In this document: positions 9,712 through 19,086 of the stretch, piece by piece | Numbering within the stretch: position 1 is the stretch's first letter | Layout: each line of letters starts with the position of its first letter | Assembly (NCBI GenBank): GCA_018883805.1 | Contig: JAHLFK010000057.1 | Span: 1-42,155, forward strand | Direction of reading: 5' to 3' | Source: Candidatus Limosilactobacillus merdavium | GTDB lineage: Bacteria; Bacillota; Bacilli; Lactobacillales; Lactobacillaceae | DNA: 42,155 nucleotides | The notes under the pieces: model-generated | The model's database searches: none | The model's input: only the letters and a program-made list of their open reading frames with translations | Told to the model about the DNA's origin: nothing | Translations under genes and position numbers: made by a program

Positions 9712-11883
9712 TTATTTATCTTGTTCATCGGAATCATCTGATGAAGCATCTGAATGGCTATTAGATGCGTCACTAGCTGAGGTTGGCGTTTCTGCAGCAG
9801 AACTATTAGGAGTTTCAGCTGCTGAATCAGCACTAGCATCACTAGCTGAACTACTTAATTTAAGTTGTTCAGAAGCATTACTGTGCTTTTCGTCTTCCAA
9901 TCGTTCCAAAGCACGCTTAGATTCTTCAAAGGTTTGTGCACGGGCTTCTTCATCAGCCGCAGCAATATCCTTATCTGGCAACTTACCAGTTCTGTAAAGA
10001 CTGAGAATTTGCTTTTCATCAAGTGTTTCGTACTTCAGCAAGGCTTCAGCGATAATCTTGTGTTGTTCACGGTGGGTTTCAATAATGTGAAGTGCCCGTT
10101 CGTGACCTTCACGAAGGATTCGCCGAACTTCTTCATCAACTAATGCAGCAGTCTTCTCAGAGTATGGTGATTGATCGTAACCTTGACCAGTAAATACTTG
10201 GCCTGAACTTTGTAATTCAACAGGTCCAATCTTATCACTCATTCCGTATTGAGTAACCATCGCACGAGCAATTTGCGTTGCTTGTTCAAAGTCGTTAGAA
10301 GCTCCTGAAGATTGGGACTTGAAGATTAATTCTTCAGCCGCACGACCACCCATTAATCCGGCAATCTGTTCTTCAGCATTCTTCTTAGACATTAACATTT
10401 GATCTTCACGTGGCAGCATAATTGCATATCCACCGGCACGACCACGAGGAACAATCGTAACCTTGTGAACAACCCGAGCATCGTTTAATACAAGACCAAC
10501 GATGGTGTGTCCAGCTTCGTGGTATGCAACTGTCCGCCGTTCTTCTTTAGATTCAACACGATCATGCTTGGCTGGACCAGCGATAACCCGATCTTCAGCT
10601 TCATCAAGATCAGCTGCGTCAATCTGTGTCTTGTTTCGCCGTGCTGCTAATAATGCAGCTTCGTTAAGCAAGTTAGCTAAGTCAGCACCAACAAAGCCTG
10701 GTGTTTGTTTAGCAATTTCCTTCAAATCAACGTCATCTGCCAATGGCTTGTTCTTAGCGTGAACACGTAAAATAGCTTCACGACCCTTAACGTCTGGACG
10801 ACCAACCAAAATCTTCCGGTCAAAACGACCTGGACGAAGCAAGGCTGGATCCAAAACATCAGAACGGTTAGTAGCGGCCATTACAATGACCCCTTCATCA
10901 CCTTGGAAACCGTCCATTTCAACCAACAATTGGTTCAATGTTTGTTCACGTTCATCATGGCCACCGCCCATTCCGGCACCACGCCGACGACCAACGGCAT
11001 CAATTTCATCGATGAAAATAATCGCAGGAGCTGCCTTCTTGGCTTGTTCAAACAAGTCACGAACACGGCTAGCACCAACACCGACAAACATTTCAACAAA
11101 ATCAGAACCAGAAATAGAGAAGAATGGAACTCCTGATTCACCAGCTACGGCCTTAGCAAGTAAGGTCTTACCAGTACCCGGAGGACCCTCAAGTAGGACA
11201 CCAGATGGAATCTTGGCACCAAGTCGGGTGAATTTCTTTGGATTCTTCAAGAATTCAACAACTTCAACCAATTCCTGTTTTTCTTCTTCTTCACCAGCAA
11301 CATCGGAGAAGCGAACCTTGTTTTTCTTGGCATCGGCAGGTTTTGCCTTTGTCTTACCAAAGCTCATTACTCCACGACCGCCACCACCTTGGCCAGCTTG
11401 ACCCATCATCATGTAGAAGAAGAATATCATGATGATCAATGGTAGAACAGTCAACAGTAAGTTCATCCAAACACTATTGGATTCCTCCGCCCGTGTACTG
11501 ATCTTAACATTGTCCCGGTCAGCGTACCTTTGCAGTTGGCTAACAGTTACATCACTTTGCAATACAGAACTTTGGAAATGATTAACTTTACTATTACGTT
11601 GTGTGGTAAAGCCAAAACTATTAGCAGAGTCATTATTAACTGATTGTGGCTTACGATAAGTACCGGTAATCTTATAAACTCCACCATTTGGCTGTAGTTG
11701 GAAACTCTTAACCTTGTTACTCTTCAGTTCAGAGATAAACTCGCTTTGTGAGACATTCTTACTTTGTCCATTATTCTGACTTCCGCCAAAGAAGAAGTAA
11801 GCAATCCCCATAATACATAAGAAAATCACTGCGTAGAAGAGAACGTTATGAGTGAAATTATTGTTTCTTCGATTGTTATTCAT
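9712..11883 (-). CDS. ftsH: ATP-dependent zinc metalloprotease FtsH
   Basis: FtsH is a hexameric membrane protease that degrades membrane and regulatory proteins. The 723-residue protein has two membrane segments (about 14-33 and 140-160) around an extracytoplasmic domain, Walker A GPPGTGKT at 233-240, Walker B IIFIDEID at 288-295, the second region of homology with arginine fingers near 350-353, and the zinc site HEAGH at 455-459. The last 60 or so residues are a low-complexity tail rich in Ser, Ala, Asp and Thr. AGGAGG precedes the ATG. It forms its own unit: a promoter with an overlapping CtsR-like box lies upstream, and a terminator follows. Heat or stress induction is therefore likely but inferred. 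Confidence 0.97.
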   Translation of the reverse strand: MNNNRRNNNFTHNVLFYAVIFLCIMGIAYFFFGGSQNNGQSKNVSQSEFISELKSNKVKSFQLQPNGGVYKITGTYRKPQSVNNDSANSFGFTTQRNSKVNHFQSSVLQSDVTVSQLQRYADRDNVKISTRAEESNSVWMNLLLTVLPLIIMIFFFYMMMGQAGQGGGGRGVMSFGKTKAKPADAKKNKVRFSDVAGEEEEKQELVEVVEFLKNPKKFTRLGAKIPSGVLLEGPPGTGKTLLAKAVAGESGVPFFSISGSDFVEMFVGVGASRVRDLFEQAKKAAPAIIFIDEIDAVGRRRGAGMGGGHDEREQTLNQLLVEMDGFQGDEGVIVMAATNRSDVLDPALLRPGRFDRKILVGRPDVKGREAILRVHAKNKPLADDVDLKEIAKQTPGFVGADLANLLNEAALLAARRNKTQIDAADLDEAEDRVIAGPAKHDRVESKEERRTVAYHEAGHTIVGLVLNDARVVHKVTIVPRGRAGGYAIMLPREDQMLMSKKNAEEQIAGLMGGRAAEELIFKSQSSGASNDFEQATQIARAMVTQYGMSDKIGPVELQSSGQVFTGQGYDQSPYSEKTAALVDEEVRRILREGHERALHIIETHREQHKIIAEALLKYETLDEKQILSLYRTGKLPDKDIAAADEEARAQTFEESKRALERLEDEKHSNASEQLKLSSSASDASADSAAETPNSSAAETPTSASDASNSHSDASSDDSDEQDK

Positions 11884-11934
11884 AACAACCTCCTATCTAC
11901 CAGCAACAATAGTGTGGTTTCAATTGTAGTGAAT

Positions 11935-11963
11935 ATCATAGCATAATTGACAAATATTGACCA
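11935..11963 (-). promoter_or_regulatory. ftsH promoter with overlapping CtsR-like box
   Basis: The -10 is extended, TGcTATGAT (TATGAT at 11935-11940); the -35 is TGGTCA (11958-11963) at 17 bases. Over the spacer and -35 lie two heptads, GGTCAAT and TGTCAAT, separated by three bases (11946-11962 on the plus strand). This resembles the CtsR operator, heptads of RGTCAAA spaced by three bases, with 6 of 7 and 5 of 7 matches. Confidence 0.6.
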
Positions 11964-12105
11964 GCCAATTGTCACGCTAATTCTCACCCACTAACAAAGC
12001 CCAATTTTACATTTTTTTGGTGAATATTTCCACTCATTTAATCTACATTAAATTATAAAAAGAAAAACTTCTGATAACTAAATGTAAATAAACTGCTAAT
12101 TATAG

Positions 12106-12155
12106 AACAAACTGGCCAAAGATTACCATTTTCTGAGTAGTCATTGGCCAGTTCT
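12106..12155 (-). terminator. Terminator after hpt
   Basis: A long stem, AACTGGCCAA plus an inner GACTAC segment, pairs with its complement (one G-U), followed on the minus strand by TTTGTTCT. The stem begins about 13 bases past the hpt stop. Confidence 0.82.
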
Positions 12156-12167
12156 TTTGCTTAAAAT

Positions 12168-12710
12168 TTAGTCTTCTTCATAAACAGCTGGTTTTAAAAT
12201 CCCAACATATGGAAGGTTCCGGTAGTATCCTTTGTAGTCTAACCCGTAACCAACTAAGAATTCGTTAGGAACATTAAACCCAACATAATCAGCCTTAACG
12301 TCAACTTGACGACCTTCAGGCTTATCTAATAACGTGCAAACCTTAACACTCTTTGCACCACGTTCTTTTAGGAGATCAATTAAATATTTCAAAGTATGTC
12401 CAGTATCAACAATATCTTCCATAATGATAATTTGCCGATCAGCAACATCTGATTTTAGATCTTGAACTAGTTTTACCTTACCAGTAGAAGAAGTACCACC
12501 GTAATAGCTAGAAACATCAATAAAATCAAGTTTAGCCATAATATCCATCCGCTTGATCATATCAACAGTAAATAAAACTGCACCTGTCATTACAGAAATA
12601 ATTAATGGTCGCTGTCCCTTATACTCAGCAGTCAGTTGCTCAGCAAGTTCATCCATTCGGTGATTAATTTCTTCTTCGCTATATAATACTCGTTCAATAT
12701 CGTTATTCAT
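12168..12710 (-). CDS. hpt: Hypoxanthine-guanine phosphoribosyltransferase
   Basis: This purine-salvage enzyme converts hypoxanthine and guanine with PRPP to IMP and GMP. The 180-residue protein has the PRPP-binding signature IIIMEDIVDTGHTL and an upstream flexible-loop motif SYYGGTSSTGKV. The start is the ATG at 12710, preceded by AGAGGAG at 6 bases; a longer frame from 12809 runs back through tilS and is not supported. It overlaps the 3' end of tilS by 8 bases, so the pair is translationally coupled, and the tilS-hpt-ftsH order is classical for Firmicutes. Confidence 0.97.
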   Translation of the reverse strand: MNNDIERVLYSEEEINHRMDELAEQLTAEYKGQRPLIISVMTGAVLFTVDMIKRMDIMAKLDFIDVSSYYGGTSSTGKVKLVQDLKSDVADRQIIIMEDIVDTGHTLKYLIDLLKERGAKSVKVCTLLDKPEGRQVDVKADYVGFNVPNEFLVGYGLDYKGYYRNLPYVGILKPAVYEED

Positions 12711-14097
12711 TCTTTTCTCCTCTTTGTAAATCACGCTTACTAATAAAAATCTGCTGCCAGCGATCAGTATAATCAGTCGGTCGGGTAAACCATCCCCACT
12801 TTCGACCAATTACCCACACAACAGTATCATTAGCATCAACAAGCACGGATTGTTGATTGCGTTCCGATAACGGTACTTTTTGATCAATTAGAACCCGTTC
12901 AACCTTTTGATGACCACCATTTTTTAACGGAAGACGATCCTGACTATGCCATGGACGGACCCGTAAAGGATACTGATTAGGTGCTAGCCACATTTCCTGA
13001 TATTTCTCATTGTGGTCAAAAAAGCTTTTATCATCTGCAATTGCAATTTGATAATCGTTTCCAATTGAATACCAACGGCCCAATTTTACCACAGAATTTA
13101 TTGATTTTTGAGATCTTTGCGATAATTGATTAACATTTTTTAAGAATAGTTCGGAATAGTTCTTAAATAAGACTAAATTGTTAGATAATTGCCGCCTAAA
13201 TTGTGGCAAATGACGATTATTAACATCTTTAAGCAGTTGCTCAATAAAGCCGCGCTTAATATTTACTAACTTAGCGTCCTCTAACCAAGTAGTTAATACT
13301 AATTTTTCTTCGTCTAATGAGAGTTTTGTCAATGATGAAACATCCAAACGTCCTTGTTTATCAGTCATCTTCTTTAATTGCTCTTTAGCATATCGTTGTT
13401 CAATTTTTACCGCTAGGGTTAACTGCTCATGATAATTACTAAGCACCTGAAGTAAGTTAGGATTCTCTTTTTCTAATAAGGGGATAATTTGATGCCGATA
13501 ACGATTACGGCTAATCGTAAGTTCTTGGTTAGTTTCATCCTCATACCATTTAAGTCCAGCTGTTTCAGCATATTGACGTAATTCCTGTTTAGGAAAAATC
13601 AGTAAAGGACGGATTAGTTGACCAGTCGCAAAAGGACGACTCTCTTCTATCCCTACTAATTGTCGTAATTGACCTCCGCGGGTTAGTTTCATTAGCATCG
13701 TTTCAGCAAGGTCATTTTGGTGGTGGGCAGTAATCAAGGTGTTTGCCTGTTCTTTCTCCATTACTTGCTTAAAGAAATTGTAGCGGGCTTTACGCGCAGC
13801 ATCTTCAATCCCAGTCTGTGGATGTTGTTCAGGCAACCATTGGTAAACAACTAATTTCAGGTCTCGTTTTTGACAATACTGGCGAATAAAACGTTCTTCT
13901 TCTTTACTTTGTTCCCTTAAATGGTGATTAACATGGGCAACAATTATCTGTGGTCTAAGATTACCAGGGAGTTTCTGCAATAAATCTAATAGAGCCATTG
14001 AATCGACCCCCGTAGAAACTGCCACAACTACTGTATCGTGGTTATTAAAAAAGCGACCCTGTTCTAGGTGCCGCTTAAATTCATTGTTTAAATCCAT
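12703..14097 (-). CDS. tilS: tRNA(Ile)-lysidine synthase
   Basis: TilS attaches lysine to C34 of the CAU-anticodon tRNA-Ile so that it reads AUA. The 464-residue protein has the N-type ATP pyrophosphatase P-loop as STGVDS (28-33), where the general family form is SGGxDS, followed by HVNHHLRE and AHHQNDLAETMLM. The C-terminal substrate-binding region is full length. The start is the ATG at 14097, with GGAG 5 bases upstream, one base after the stop of the S1-domain gene. A longer frame from 14136 lies inside that gene and is rejected. It sits second in a three-gene unit and overlaps hpt by 8 bases. Confidence 0.95.
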   Translation of the reverse strand: MDLNNEFKRHLEQGRFFNNHDTVVVAVSTGVDSMALLDLLQKLPGNLRPQIIVAHVNHHLREQSKEEERFIRQYCQKRDLKLVVYQWLPEQHPQTGIEDAARKARYNFFKQVMEKEQANTLITAHHQNDLAETMLMKLTRGGQLRQLVGIEESRPFATGQLIRPLLIFPKQELRQYAETAGLKWYEDETNQELTISRNRYRHQIIPLLEKENPNLLQVLSNYHEQLTLAVKIEQRYAKEQLKKMTDKQGRLDVSSLTKLSLDEEKLVLTTWLEDAKLVNIKRGFIEQLLKDVNNRHLPQFRRQLSNNLVLFKNYSELFLKNVNQLSQRSQKSINSVVKLGRWYSIGNDYQIAIADDKSFFDHNEKYQEMWLAPNQYPLRVRPWHSQDRLPLKNGGHQKVERVLIDQKVPLSERNQQSVLVDANDTVVWVIGRKWGWFTRPTDYTDRWQQIFISKRDLQRGEKNE

Positions 14098-14098
14098 T

Positions 14099-14593
14099 TT
14101 AGCTCCGCCGGCCACCACGACCGCCACGCTTACCATCTGTTTGACGCTTTAACGTAGAGAGTCGTGATTCACTTTCTTTTAAGTATCCAGCTAACATTTC
14201 ATCAAAGTTTTCATGATGATGTGATTGATGATGACCTGAATTGAAGCCACCATGGTAACCACCACGTTGGCCTTGATGATCATAATTATTCCGCCGTTCA
14301 TGATGTTCATGGTGGAAGTTATTACGATGATGATCGCCATGTTCTTCATTATGATGATGTTCTTCGGCATCTTTTATTGATAATGCAATCTTACCATCAT
14401 CGCCAACTTTAGTAACCTTAACCGTAACTGTATCACCAACTGATAGTACATCGTGAATGTCCTTAACATAGTTGTTTGAAATTTGACTGATATGTACTAA
14501 TCCGGTTTGGTTATCATCCAAATCAACAAAAGCTCCAAAATTAGTAATTCCTGAAACCTTACCTGAAACCTTTGCTCCCACTTCAATTGACAT
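14099..14593 (-). CDS. S1-domain RNA-binding protein with His-rich tail
   Basis: The protein has 164 residues. An S1 OB-fold occupies about residues 1-75 (GAKVSGKVSGITNFGAFVDL, then GLVHISQISNNYVKDI), close to the YabR / general stress protein 13 family. After it comes an unusual histidine- and asparagine-rich stretch (about 78-130, including HHHNEEHGDHHRNN) and a basic glycine-arginine end. The S1 part suggests binding to RNA or ribosomes; the function of the tail is unknown, and metal binding is possible from composition only. GGAGG lies 13 bases from the ATG, rather far. It is the first gene of a unit with tilS and hpt, behind an extended -10 promoter. Confidence 0.88.
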   Translation of the reverse strand: MSIEVGAKVSGKVSGITNFGAFVDLDDNQTGLVHISQISNNYVKDIHDVLSVGDTVTVKVTKVGDDGKIALSIKDAEEHHHNEEHGDHHRNNFHHEHHERRNNYDHQGQRGGYHGGFNSGHHQSHHHENFDEMLAGYLKESESRLSTLKRQTDGKRGGRGGRRS

Positions 14594-14646
14594 GAAACTA
14601 ATAGATCCTCCTCAAGCCACAAATATTTAAGATTAAATGTACGTTG

Positions 14647-14655
14647 AGTATAACA
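14647..14655 (-). promoter_or_regulatory. Extended -10 promoter of S1-tilS-hpt unit
   Basis: TGtTATACT (TATACT at 14647-14652) lies 54 bases upstream of the S1-domain gene and downstream of the divIC terminator. No good -35 is seen. Confidence 0.6.
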
Positions 14656-14696
14656 TACTTCAAATCACAAAAGACCATTTATTTTAACTTTACATA

Positions 14697-14741
14697 AAGA
14701 AAAAACAGGAACGAGTTAATCATGACCCATTTCCTGTTTTG
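14697..14741 (-). terminator. Terminator after divIC
   Basis: AAACAGGAA pairs with TTCCTGTTT around an 18-base loop, followed on the minus strand by TTTTTTCTTT. Confidence 0.85.
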
Positions 14742-14744
14742 TTA

Positions 14745-15101
14745 CTAATTATCTAAGTTATAAACTGTTTCGCCCTTCTTCGTGTAATTGTACTTTGAGC
14801 GAATAACCTGTTGCAGATAATCTGGATTATGTAACTGCTTTTTTTCTTGTTGAAGGTCTTTTCCAATCTCCCGTTGGCGGGCTAATTGAGTCTTTGAAGT
14901 ACGAATACTTGCATTAATCTTTGCTAAAGACCGCTTATTTTGAATAATTTGAAAGCCTAAAATCAAAAAGACAACTAAAAAGACTAACAAGATTCTTTTG
15001 CAACGTCTTATATGAACTCGCCGAATCACTTGCTGATTAGCAGTCATCTGACGAGCATAAGGCGTATTAATTTGTGAAATTTTGCTGGATTGCCTCTTCA
15101 C
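14745..15101 (-). CDS. divIC: Septum formation initiator, DivIC/FtsB family
   Basis: DivIC is a small bitopic protein of the divisome that pairs with FtsL. The 118-residue protein has a basic cytoplasmic N-terminal part, one membrane segment (about 36-53, ILLVFLVVFLILGF) and an extracellular coiled-coil segment (about 58-95), then the conserved YLQQVIRSKYNYTKKGE end typical of the family. The start is a GTG preceded by AGGGGG at 8 bases; an overlapping ATG is out of frame. It ends the pth-mfd-rqcP-divIC gene order found in many Firmicutes. A promoter of its own is visible at 15137-15166. Confidence 0.92.
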   Translation of the reverse strand: MKRQSSKISQINTPYARQMTANQQVIRRVHIRRCKRILLVFLVVFLILGFQIIQNKRSLAKINASIRTSKTQLARQREIGKDLQQEKKQLHNPDYLQQVIRSKYNYTKKGETVYNLDN

Positions 15102-15136
15102 ATTGTCGTCCCCCTAATTTGACTTATCACAAGTTA

Positions 15137-15166
15137 AGTATAACAACAATTAAGGGTAAATGTCTA
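15137..15166 (-). promoter_or_regulatory. Probable internal promoter for divIC
   Basis: TAGACA (15161-15166) and an extended -10 TGtTATACT (TATACT 15137-15142), with an 18-base spacer, lie in the 117-base gap between rqcP and divIC. Confidence 0.6.
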
Positions 15167-15218
15167 TAATCATTTTCTACTTATTAAAAAATTTATCAAA
15201 ATGAACAATTCTTAAAGA

Positions 15219-15485
15219 TTAGTCGAAATTCTCAGCATATGTTTCATCAATAATTTTGTACATATCCTCGGCTTCACTCTTCTTCGTCGTTTCAACAATT
15301 TGGTTAATTTTAACTGTTTCGGTCTTATTACCAAATTTAATTGTCAACGTATCCCCTGCAACAACACGGCTAGAAGACTTTGCCGGACGATTATTAATTA
15401 AGATCCGCCCTTGATCAGCGATTTCCTTAGCGACTGACCGACGTTTAATAATTCTGGATACTTTTAAAAACTTGTCTAAGCGCAT
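15219..15485 (-). CDS. rqcP: S4-domain RNA-binding protein RqcP (YabO/Hsp15 family)
   Basis: The 88-residue protein is essentially one S4 domain (MRLDKFLKVSRIIKRRSVAKE, then GRILINNRPAKSS), the size and sequence type of Bacillus YabO, now RqcP. In that organism it works with RqcH and alanine-charged tRNA to extend stalled nascent chains on 50S subunits with alanine tails. The same role here is inferred from family and from the conserved position between mfd and divIC. An AAGAAG site precedes the ATG, and mfd ends 15 bases upstream, so it is probably co-transcribed. Confidence 0.92.
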   Translation of the reverse strand: MRLDKFLKVSRIIKRRSVAKEIADQGRILINNRPAKSSSRVVAGDTLTIKFGNKTETVKINQIVETTKKSEAEDMYKIIDETYAENFD

Positions 15486-15500
15486 AAATTAATCTTCTTT

Positions 15501-18500
15501 CTATTTTTTCTGCCCCTGTTTTATTTCACTCAGGGAGGTTACAAATTTCAATAATTGATGGAGCCAATCATCAGTTGTCATCTTTGGTTGAATTACTAAC
15601 CGGACACTTAACCGGTGATCGTTTTCACCAATGGTTGCTTTAAATTTAGTCTGTGCTAATTCCTTAATAATTTGGGGAGCAGTAATATTTTGACTACCCT
15701 TTTCAGTAAATGTCAGCATAATTTGATCCCGTTGGCGCTTAATGCTGTCCATCATTGCTAAATCAGCATGGAGCTTCAATTGGCTAATTAATAAGAGATT
15801 GCCAACTGCTTTTGGATAATCGCCAAACCGATCAATCAGATCGCCTTGAATATCAAGTAACTCATCATCACTAGCTGCTGTCCGGATTGTCTTATATAAC
15901 TCAATCTTTTGCTGTTGATCATTAATATAATCATCAGGCAAGTAAGCTTCAACGCCAAGTTCAACCTCGGCATCAGATTTGGCAACTTGCTTTTTACCTT
16001 GCTTCTTCGCAACTGCATCACTCAACATTGAAGAGTAGAGATCATAACCAACTGAATCAATGAACCCGTGTTGTTGCTTTCCGAGAAGATTTCCGGCACC
16101 ACGAATTGCTAGATCACGCATTGCAATTTTAAAGCCAGAGCCAAGTTCAGTGAAGTCCCGGATTGCAGCTAACCGTTTTTCCCCTAATTCAGTCAATACT
16201 TTATTAGGTTGATACATAAAGTAGGCGTACGCTACTCGGTTACTCCGGCCAATCCGTCCCCGAATCTGATACAGTTGTGCTAATCCCATTCGGTCAGCAT
16301 TTTCAACGAACAGCGTGTTTACATTAGGAATATCAACTCCGGTCTCAATGATTGATGTCGTAACTAAAACATCATAACCGCCTTGAATAAATTCATATAG
16401 AACTGATTCAAGCTGGTTTTCGCTCATTTGACCGTCAATATACCCAATCCGTGCTTCAGGAACTAACTGGTGCAATTTTGCAACGGTTTCCTCAATATCC
16501 ATTACCCGATTATGAAGGTAATAAACCTGTCCACCACGTTGCATTTCTCTTAAGATTCCGTCACGGATAGCCCCTGCATTTTGTTCCATGACATAAGTCT
16601 GAATTGGGTACCGTCCTGCAGGTGGCGTTTCAAGGACAGACAAGTCACGAACTCCTAACATTGACATGTGAAGAGTCCGGGGAATTGGGGTTGCTGTTAG
16701 CGTAAGGACATCCACATTATTTTTCATTTGCTTCAGTTTTTCCTTATGTTTAACCCCAAATCGCTGTTCCTCGTCAACAATTAACAAACCAAGGTCCTTA
16801 AAGTGGACATCCTTTGACAAAATCCGGTGAGTCCCAACAACCACGTCAACTGAGCCATCTTCAAGCCCTTTATCTGTTTCCTTGAGCTCTTTCTTAGTTT
16901 TAAAACGTGACATTAGGGCAATTTCAATTGGAAAACCTTCAAACCGTTTCTTCATGGTGTCATAGTGTTGCTGAGCTAGGACAGTTGTTGGAACTAAGAA
17001 GGCAACCTGCTTGCCACCAGTGACTGCTTTAAAGATTGCCCGTAATGCTACTTCAGTTTTACCGTAGCCAACATCCCCAACTAACAGTCGATCCATTGGC
17101 TTTGGCTTTTCCATATCCTCTTTAATTTCTTTGATACTCCGCAGCTGATCACGGGTTTCTGAGTATGGAAAGTTTGCATCGAATTGCTTTTGCAGATAAT
17201 CGTCTTTAGGGAACGCATATCCCTTAGCTGTCTCCCGCTTAGCATATAAGTCAACTAACTCATCAGCGATGTCTTCAACCTTCGAAGCAACTCGTCGTTT
17301 GGTTTTGGCCCATTCATTTCCACCAAGTTTGTTAATATGTGGTGTCTTTGATTCGGCAGAAACATACTTTTGCACAAGGTTTAATTGGGTAACCGGGACG
17401 AAGATCTGCGCGTTGTTCCGGTAGTTGATCACCATGTAATCTTGGTGAACTCCATCAACTTCCATCGTCCGAATTCCACTAAAGATCCCGATCCCATGGT
17501 TAACGTGAACAACGTAATCCCCTGGTTTGAGATCCAAGTAGTTTTTAATCCGTTCCGCGTTAGCTAATTTTTGAGGACGAATTCTCCGCTTCTTGACCTG
17601 CTTAAACATTTCCCCTTCGGTAATCACAACTAGTCCCATTCGAGGAATTTCAAATCCATTTGCGAGATTAGTTGGTACCAATTGGACAATGTTTTGTTGA
17701 AGTTGATCCAATTCAGTTGCGGTTACTTTGACATCGAATTCTTCCATCGTCCGCGCAATTTGATTTCGCCGTTCATTACTGGTTGCCATCAATACAACCG
17801 TCTGTCCTTGATCAACCCACCGTTGCATTTCTGTCTTTAACAATGGCATTTGGCCAAAGAAACGTTGCATTGTCCGACTGCCTAGATCAGTCAACGCTTT
17901 AAACCGTAACTGACCCATCCCCTTACGGAAAAGGGCCCAGAAATCTTGTGCATGCTTGTCCTTGCTAATTAATTGGCTAACATCAGCATTCAAATTATTA
18001 GCTTCCAATAATTGATGATGCTTAGCCTTATCTTCAAGCCACCCTAATTCTTCGTCACTGATTTCCTTAGCGGTTTGTTTAATTCTTGCCCAGTCATCAA
18101 GATGAACTACTCCATCAGTCGGCAAGTAGTCTAATAATGAATGCTTCTCAGGGTAAACAATATCTGTAAACACCAACATTTCATTTGTCAGTTGGTGCTG
18201 TTTCAAATCTGTTATTAATGGTTCAAAACGATTAGCAAGCTGCTCCTGCTCATCTTCGCCATCAACCTGCTGTTTCAATTGTTCATATTGATCTGTAATT
18301 TCTTTTTTAACCCGATCAAACTCGTTAATTGGAAGAATAAAGTCAGTTGCCGGAAGGATATCAACTTCTTCTACGTTTTTAATACTTCGCTGGGTACTAG
18401 CATCAAAGTAACGTAGTGAATCAATCTCAGTATCAAACAAATCAATCCGCACTGGATCGTCAGTATTCAACGCATAAATATCAATGATTGAACCACGAAC

Positions 18501-19019
18501 AGCAAAATCTCCTGGCCGTAAAACCATTTTTTGCCGCTGGTACCCCATTGAGTTCAATTGTGCAGCTGCTTTTTCTGGGTCAACTTCTCCGCCAGTTTCC
18601 AAGTGCATACTTGCCTGCTTAAAAACTTCCGGTGCAACAATATTACGTCGTAATCCCGCAGTTGAAGCAACGATAATTGCTGGTTGATTGTTAACTAACG
18701 CGTTTAATGCTTGGACACGTTGCAACCGATAGTTCGGTGAACTCGTTGCTACTTCAGCTGCTAGGACTTCTTCTACTGGAAATTGAAAGACTTGTTCTTC
18801 AGGAAGTAAATTTTCCAAGTCGGTTGCTAGTTCCTGGGCATGGTATAAGCTGTCTGTTATTACCAATTGTGGTTGGTTAAGTTTATCCTGAAGAGCCGCA
18901 AGTAACAGTGTCCGCACTGAACCGGAAATTCCAGTAACTAATTGCCGTTCATGTTTTTGGATTGCTGTCAGAATTTGTTTAAAATCCTTTGTCCGCGTGC
19001 AAAAATCAGTCAGAATCAT
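15501..19019 (-). CDS. mfd: Transcription-repair coupling factor
   Basis: Mfd is a DNA translocase that removes RNA polymerase stalled at DNA lesions and recruits UvrA. The 1172-residue protein is full length: an N-terminal UvrB-like module, the RNA polymerase interaction domain around GDYVVHVNHGIGIF, two RecA-like motor domains with Walker A GDVGYGKTE and the DEEQRFG box, the GRIGRSNR motif VI, and a C-terminal regulatory domain. AGGAGG lies 7 bases before the ATG. The gene follows pth by 67 bases and is followed closely by rqcP; the unit probably starts at the pth promoter. Confidence 0.97.
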   Translation of the reverse strand: MILTDFCTRTKDFKQILTAIQKHERQLVTGISGSVRTLLLAALQDKLNQPQLVITDSLYHAQELATDLENLLPEEQVFQFPVEEVLAAEVATSSPNYRLQRVQALNALVNNQPAIIVASTAGLRRNIVAPEVFKQASMHLETGGEVDPEKAAAQLNSMGYQRQKMVLRPGDFAVRGSIIDIYALNTDDPVRIDLFDTEIDSLRYFDASTQRSIKNVEEVDILPATDFILPINEFDRVKKEITDQYEQLKQQVDGEDEQEQLANRFEPLITDLKQHQLTNEMLVFTDIVYPEKHSLLDYLPTDGVVHLDDWARIKQTAKEISDEELGWLEDKAKHHQLLEANNLNADVSQLISKDKHAQDFWALFRKGMGQLRFKALTDLGSRTMQRFFGQMPLLKTEMQRWVDQGQTVVLMATSNERRNQIARTMEEFDVKVTATELDQLQQNIVQLVPTNLANGFEIPRMGLVVITEGEMFKQVKKRRIRPQKLANAERIKNYLDLKPGDYVVHVNHGIGIFSGIRTMEVDGVHQDYMVINYRNNAQIFVPVTQLNLVQKYVSAESKTPHINKLGGNEWAKTKRRVASKVEDIADELVDLYAKRETAKGYAFPKDDYLQKQFDANFPYSETRDQLRSIKEIKEDMEKPKPMDRLLVGDVGYGKTEVALRAIFKAVTGGKQVAFLVPTTVLAQQHYDTMKKRFEGFPIEIALMSRFKTKKELKETDKGLEDGSVDVVVGTHRILSKDVHFKDLGLLIVDEEQRFGVKHKEKLKQMKNNVDVLTLTATPIPRTLHMSMLGVRDLSVLETPPAGRYPIQTYVMEQNAGAIRDGILREMQRGGQVYYLHNRVMDIEETVAKLHQLVPEARIGYIDGQMSENQLESVLYEFIQGGYDVLVTTSIIETGVDIPNVNTLFVENADRMGLAQLYQIRGRIGRSNRVAYAYFMYQPNKVLTELGEKRLAAIRDFTELGSGFKIAMRDLAIRGAGNLLGKQQHGFIDSVGYDLYSSMLSDAVAKKQGKKQVAKSDAEVELGVEAYLPDDYINDQQQKIELYKTIRTAASDDELLDIQGDLIDRFGDYPKAVGNLLLISQLKLHADLAMMDSIKRQRDQIMLTFTEKGSQNITAPQIIKELAQTKFKATIGENDHRLSVRLVIQPKMTTDDWLHQLLKFVTSLSEIKQGQKK

Positions 19020-19086
19020 CAGGTAGCCTCCTTCCTAGTAAGATATTGATGGTATTTTCATCTTTAACTTTGCAATGACTCTTATC

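Noticed and set aside
10886..11401. 171-codon open frame antisense to ftsH
   Set aside because: It mirrors the conserved ATPase region of ftsH; the translation is low complexity (Ser/Pro/Thr-rich) with no ribosome binding site or known motif.
12711..12809. N-terminal extension of hpt
   Set aside because: The extension reads back through tilS in another frame; the ATG at 12710 has a good ribosome binding site and gives the normal length.
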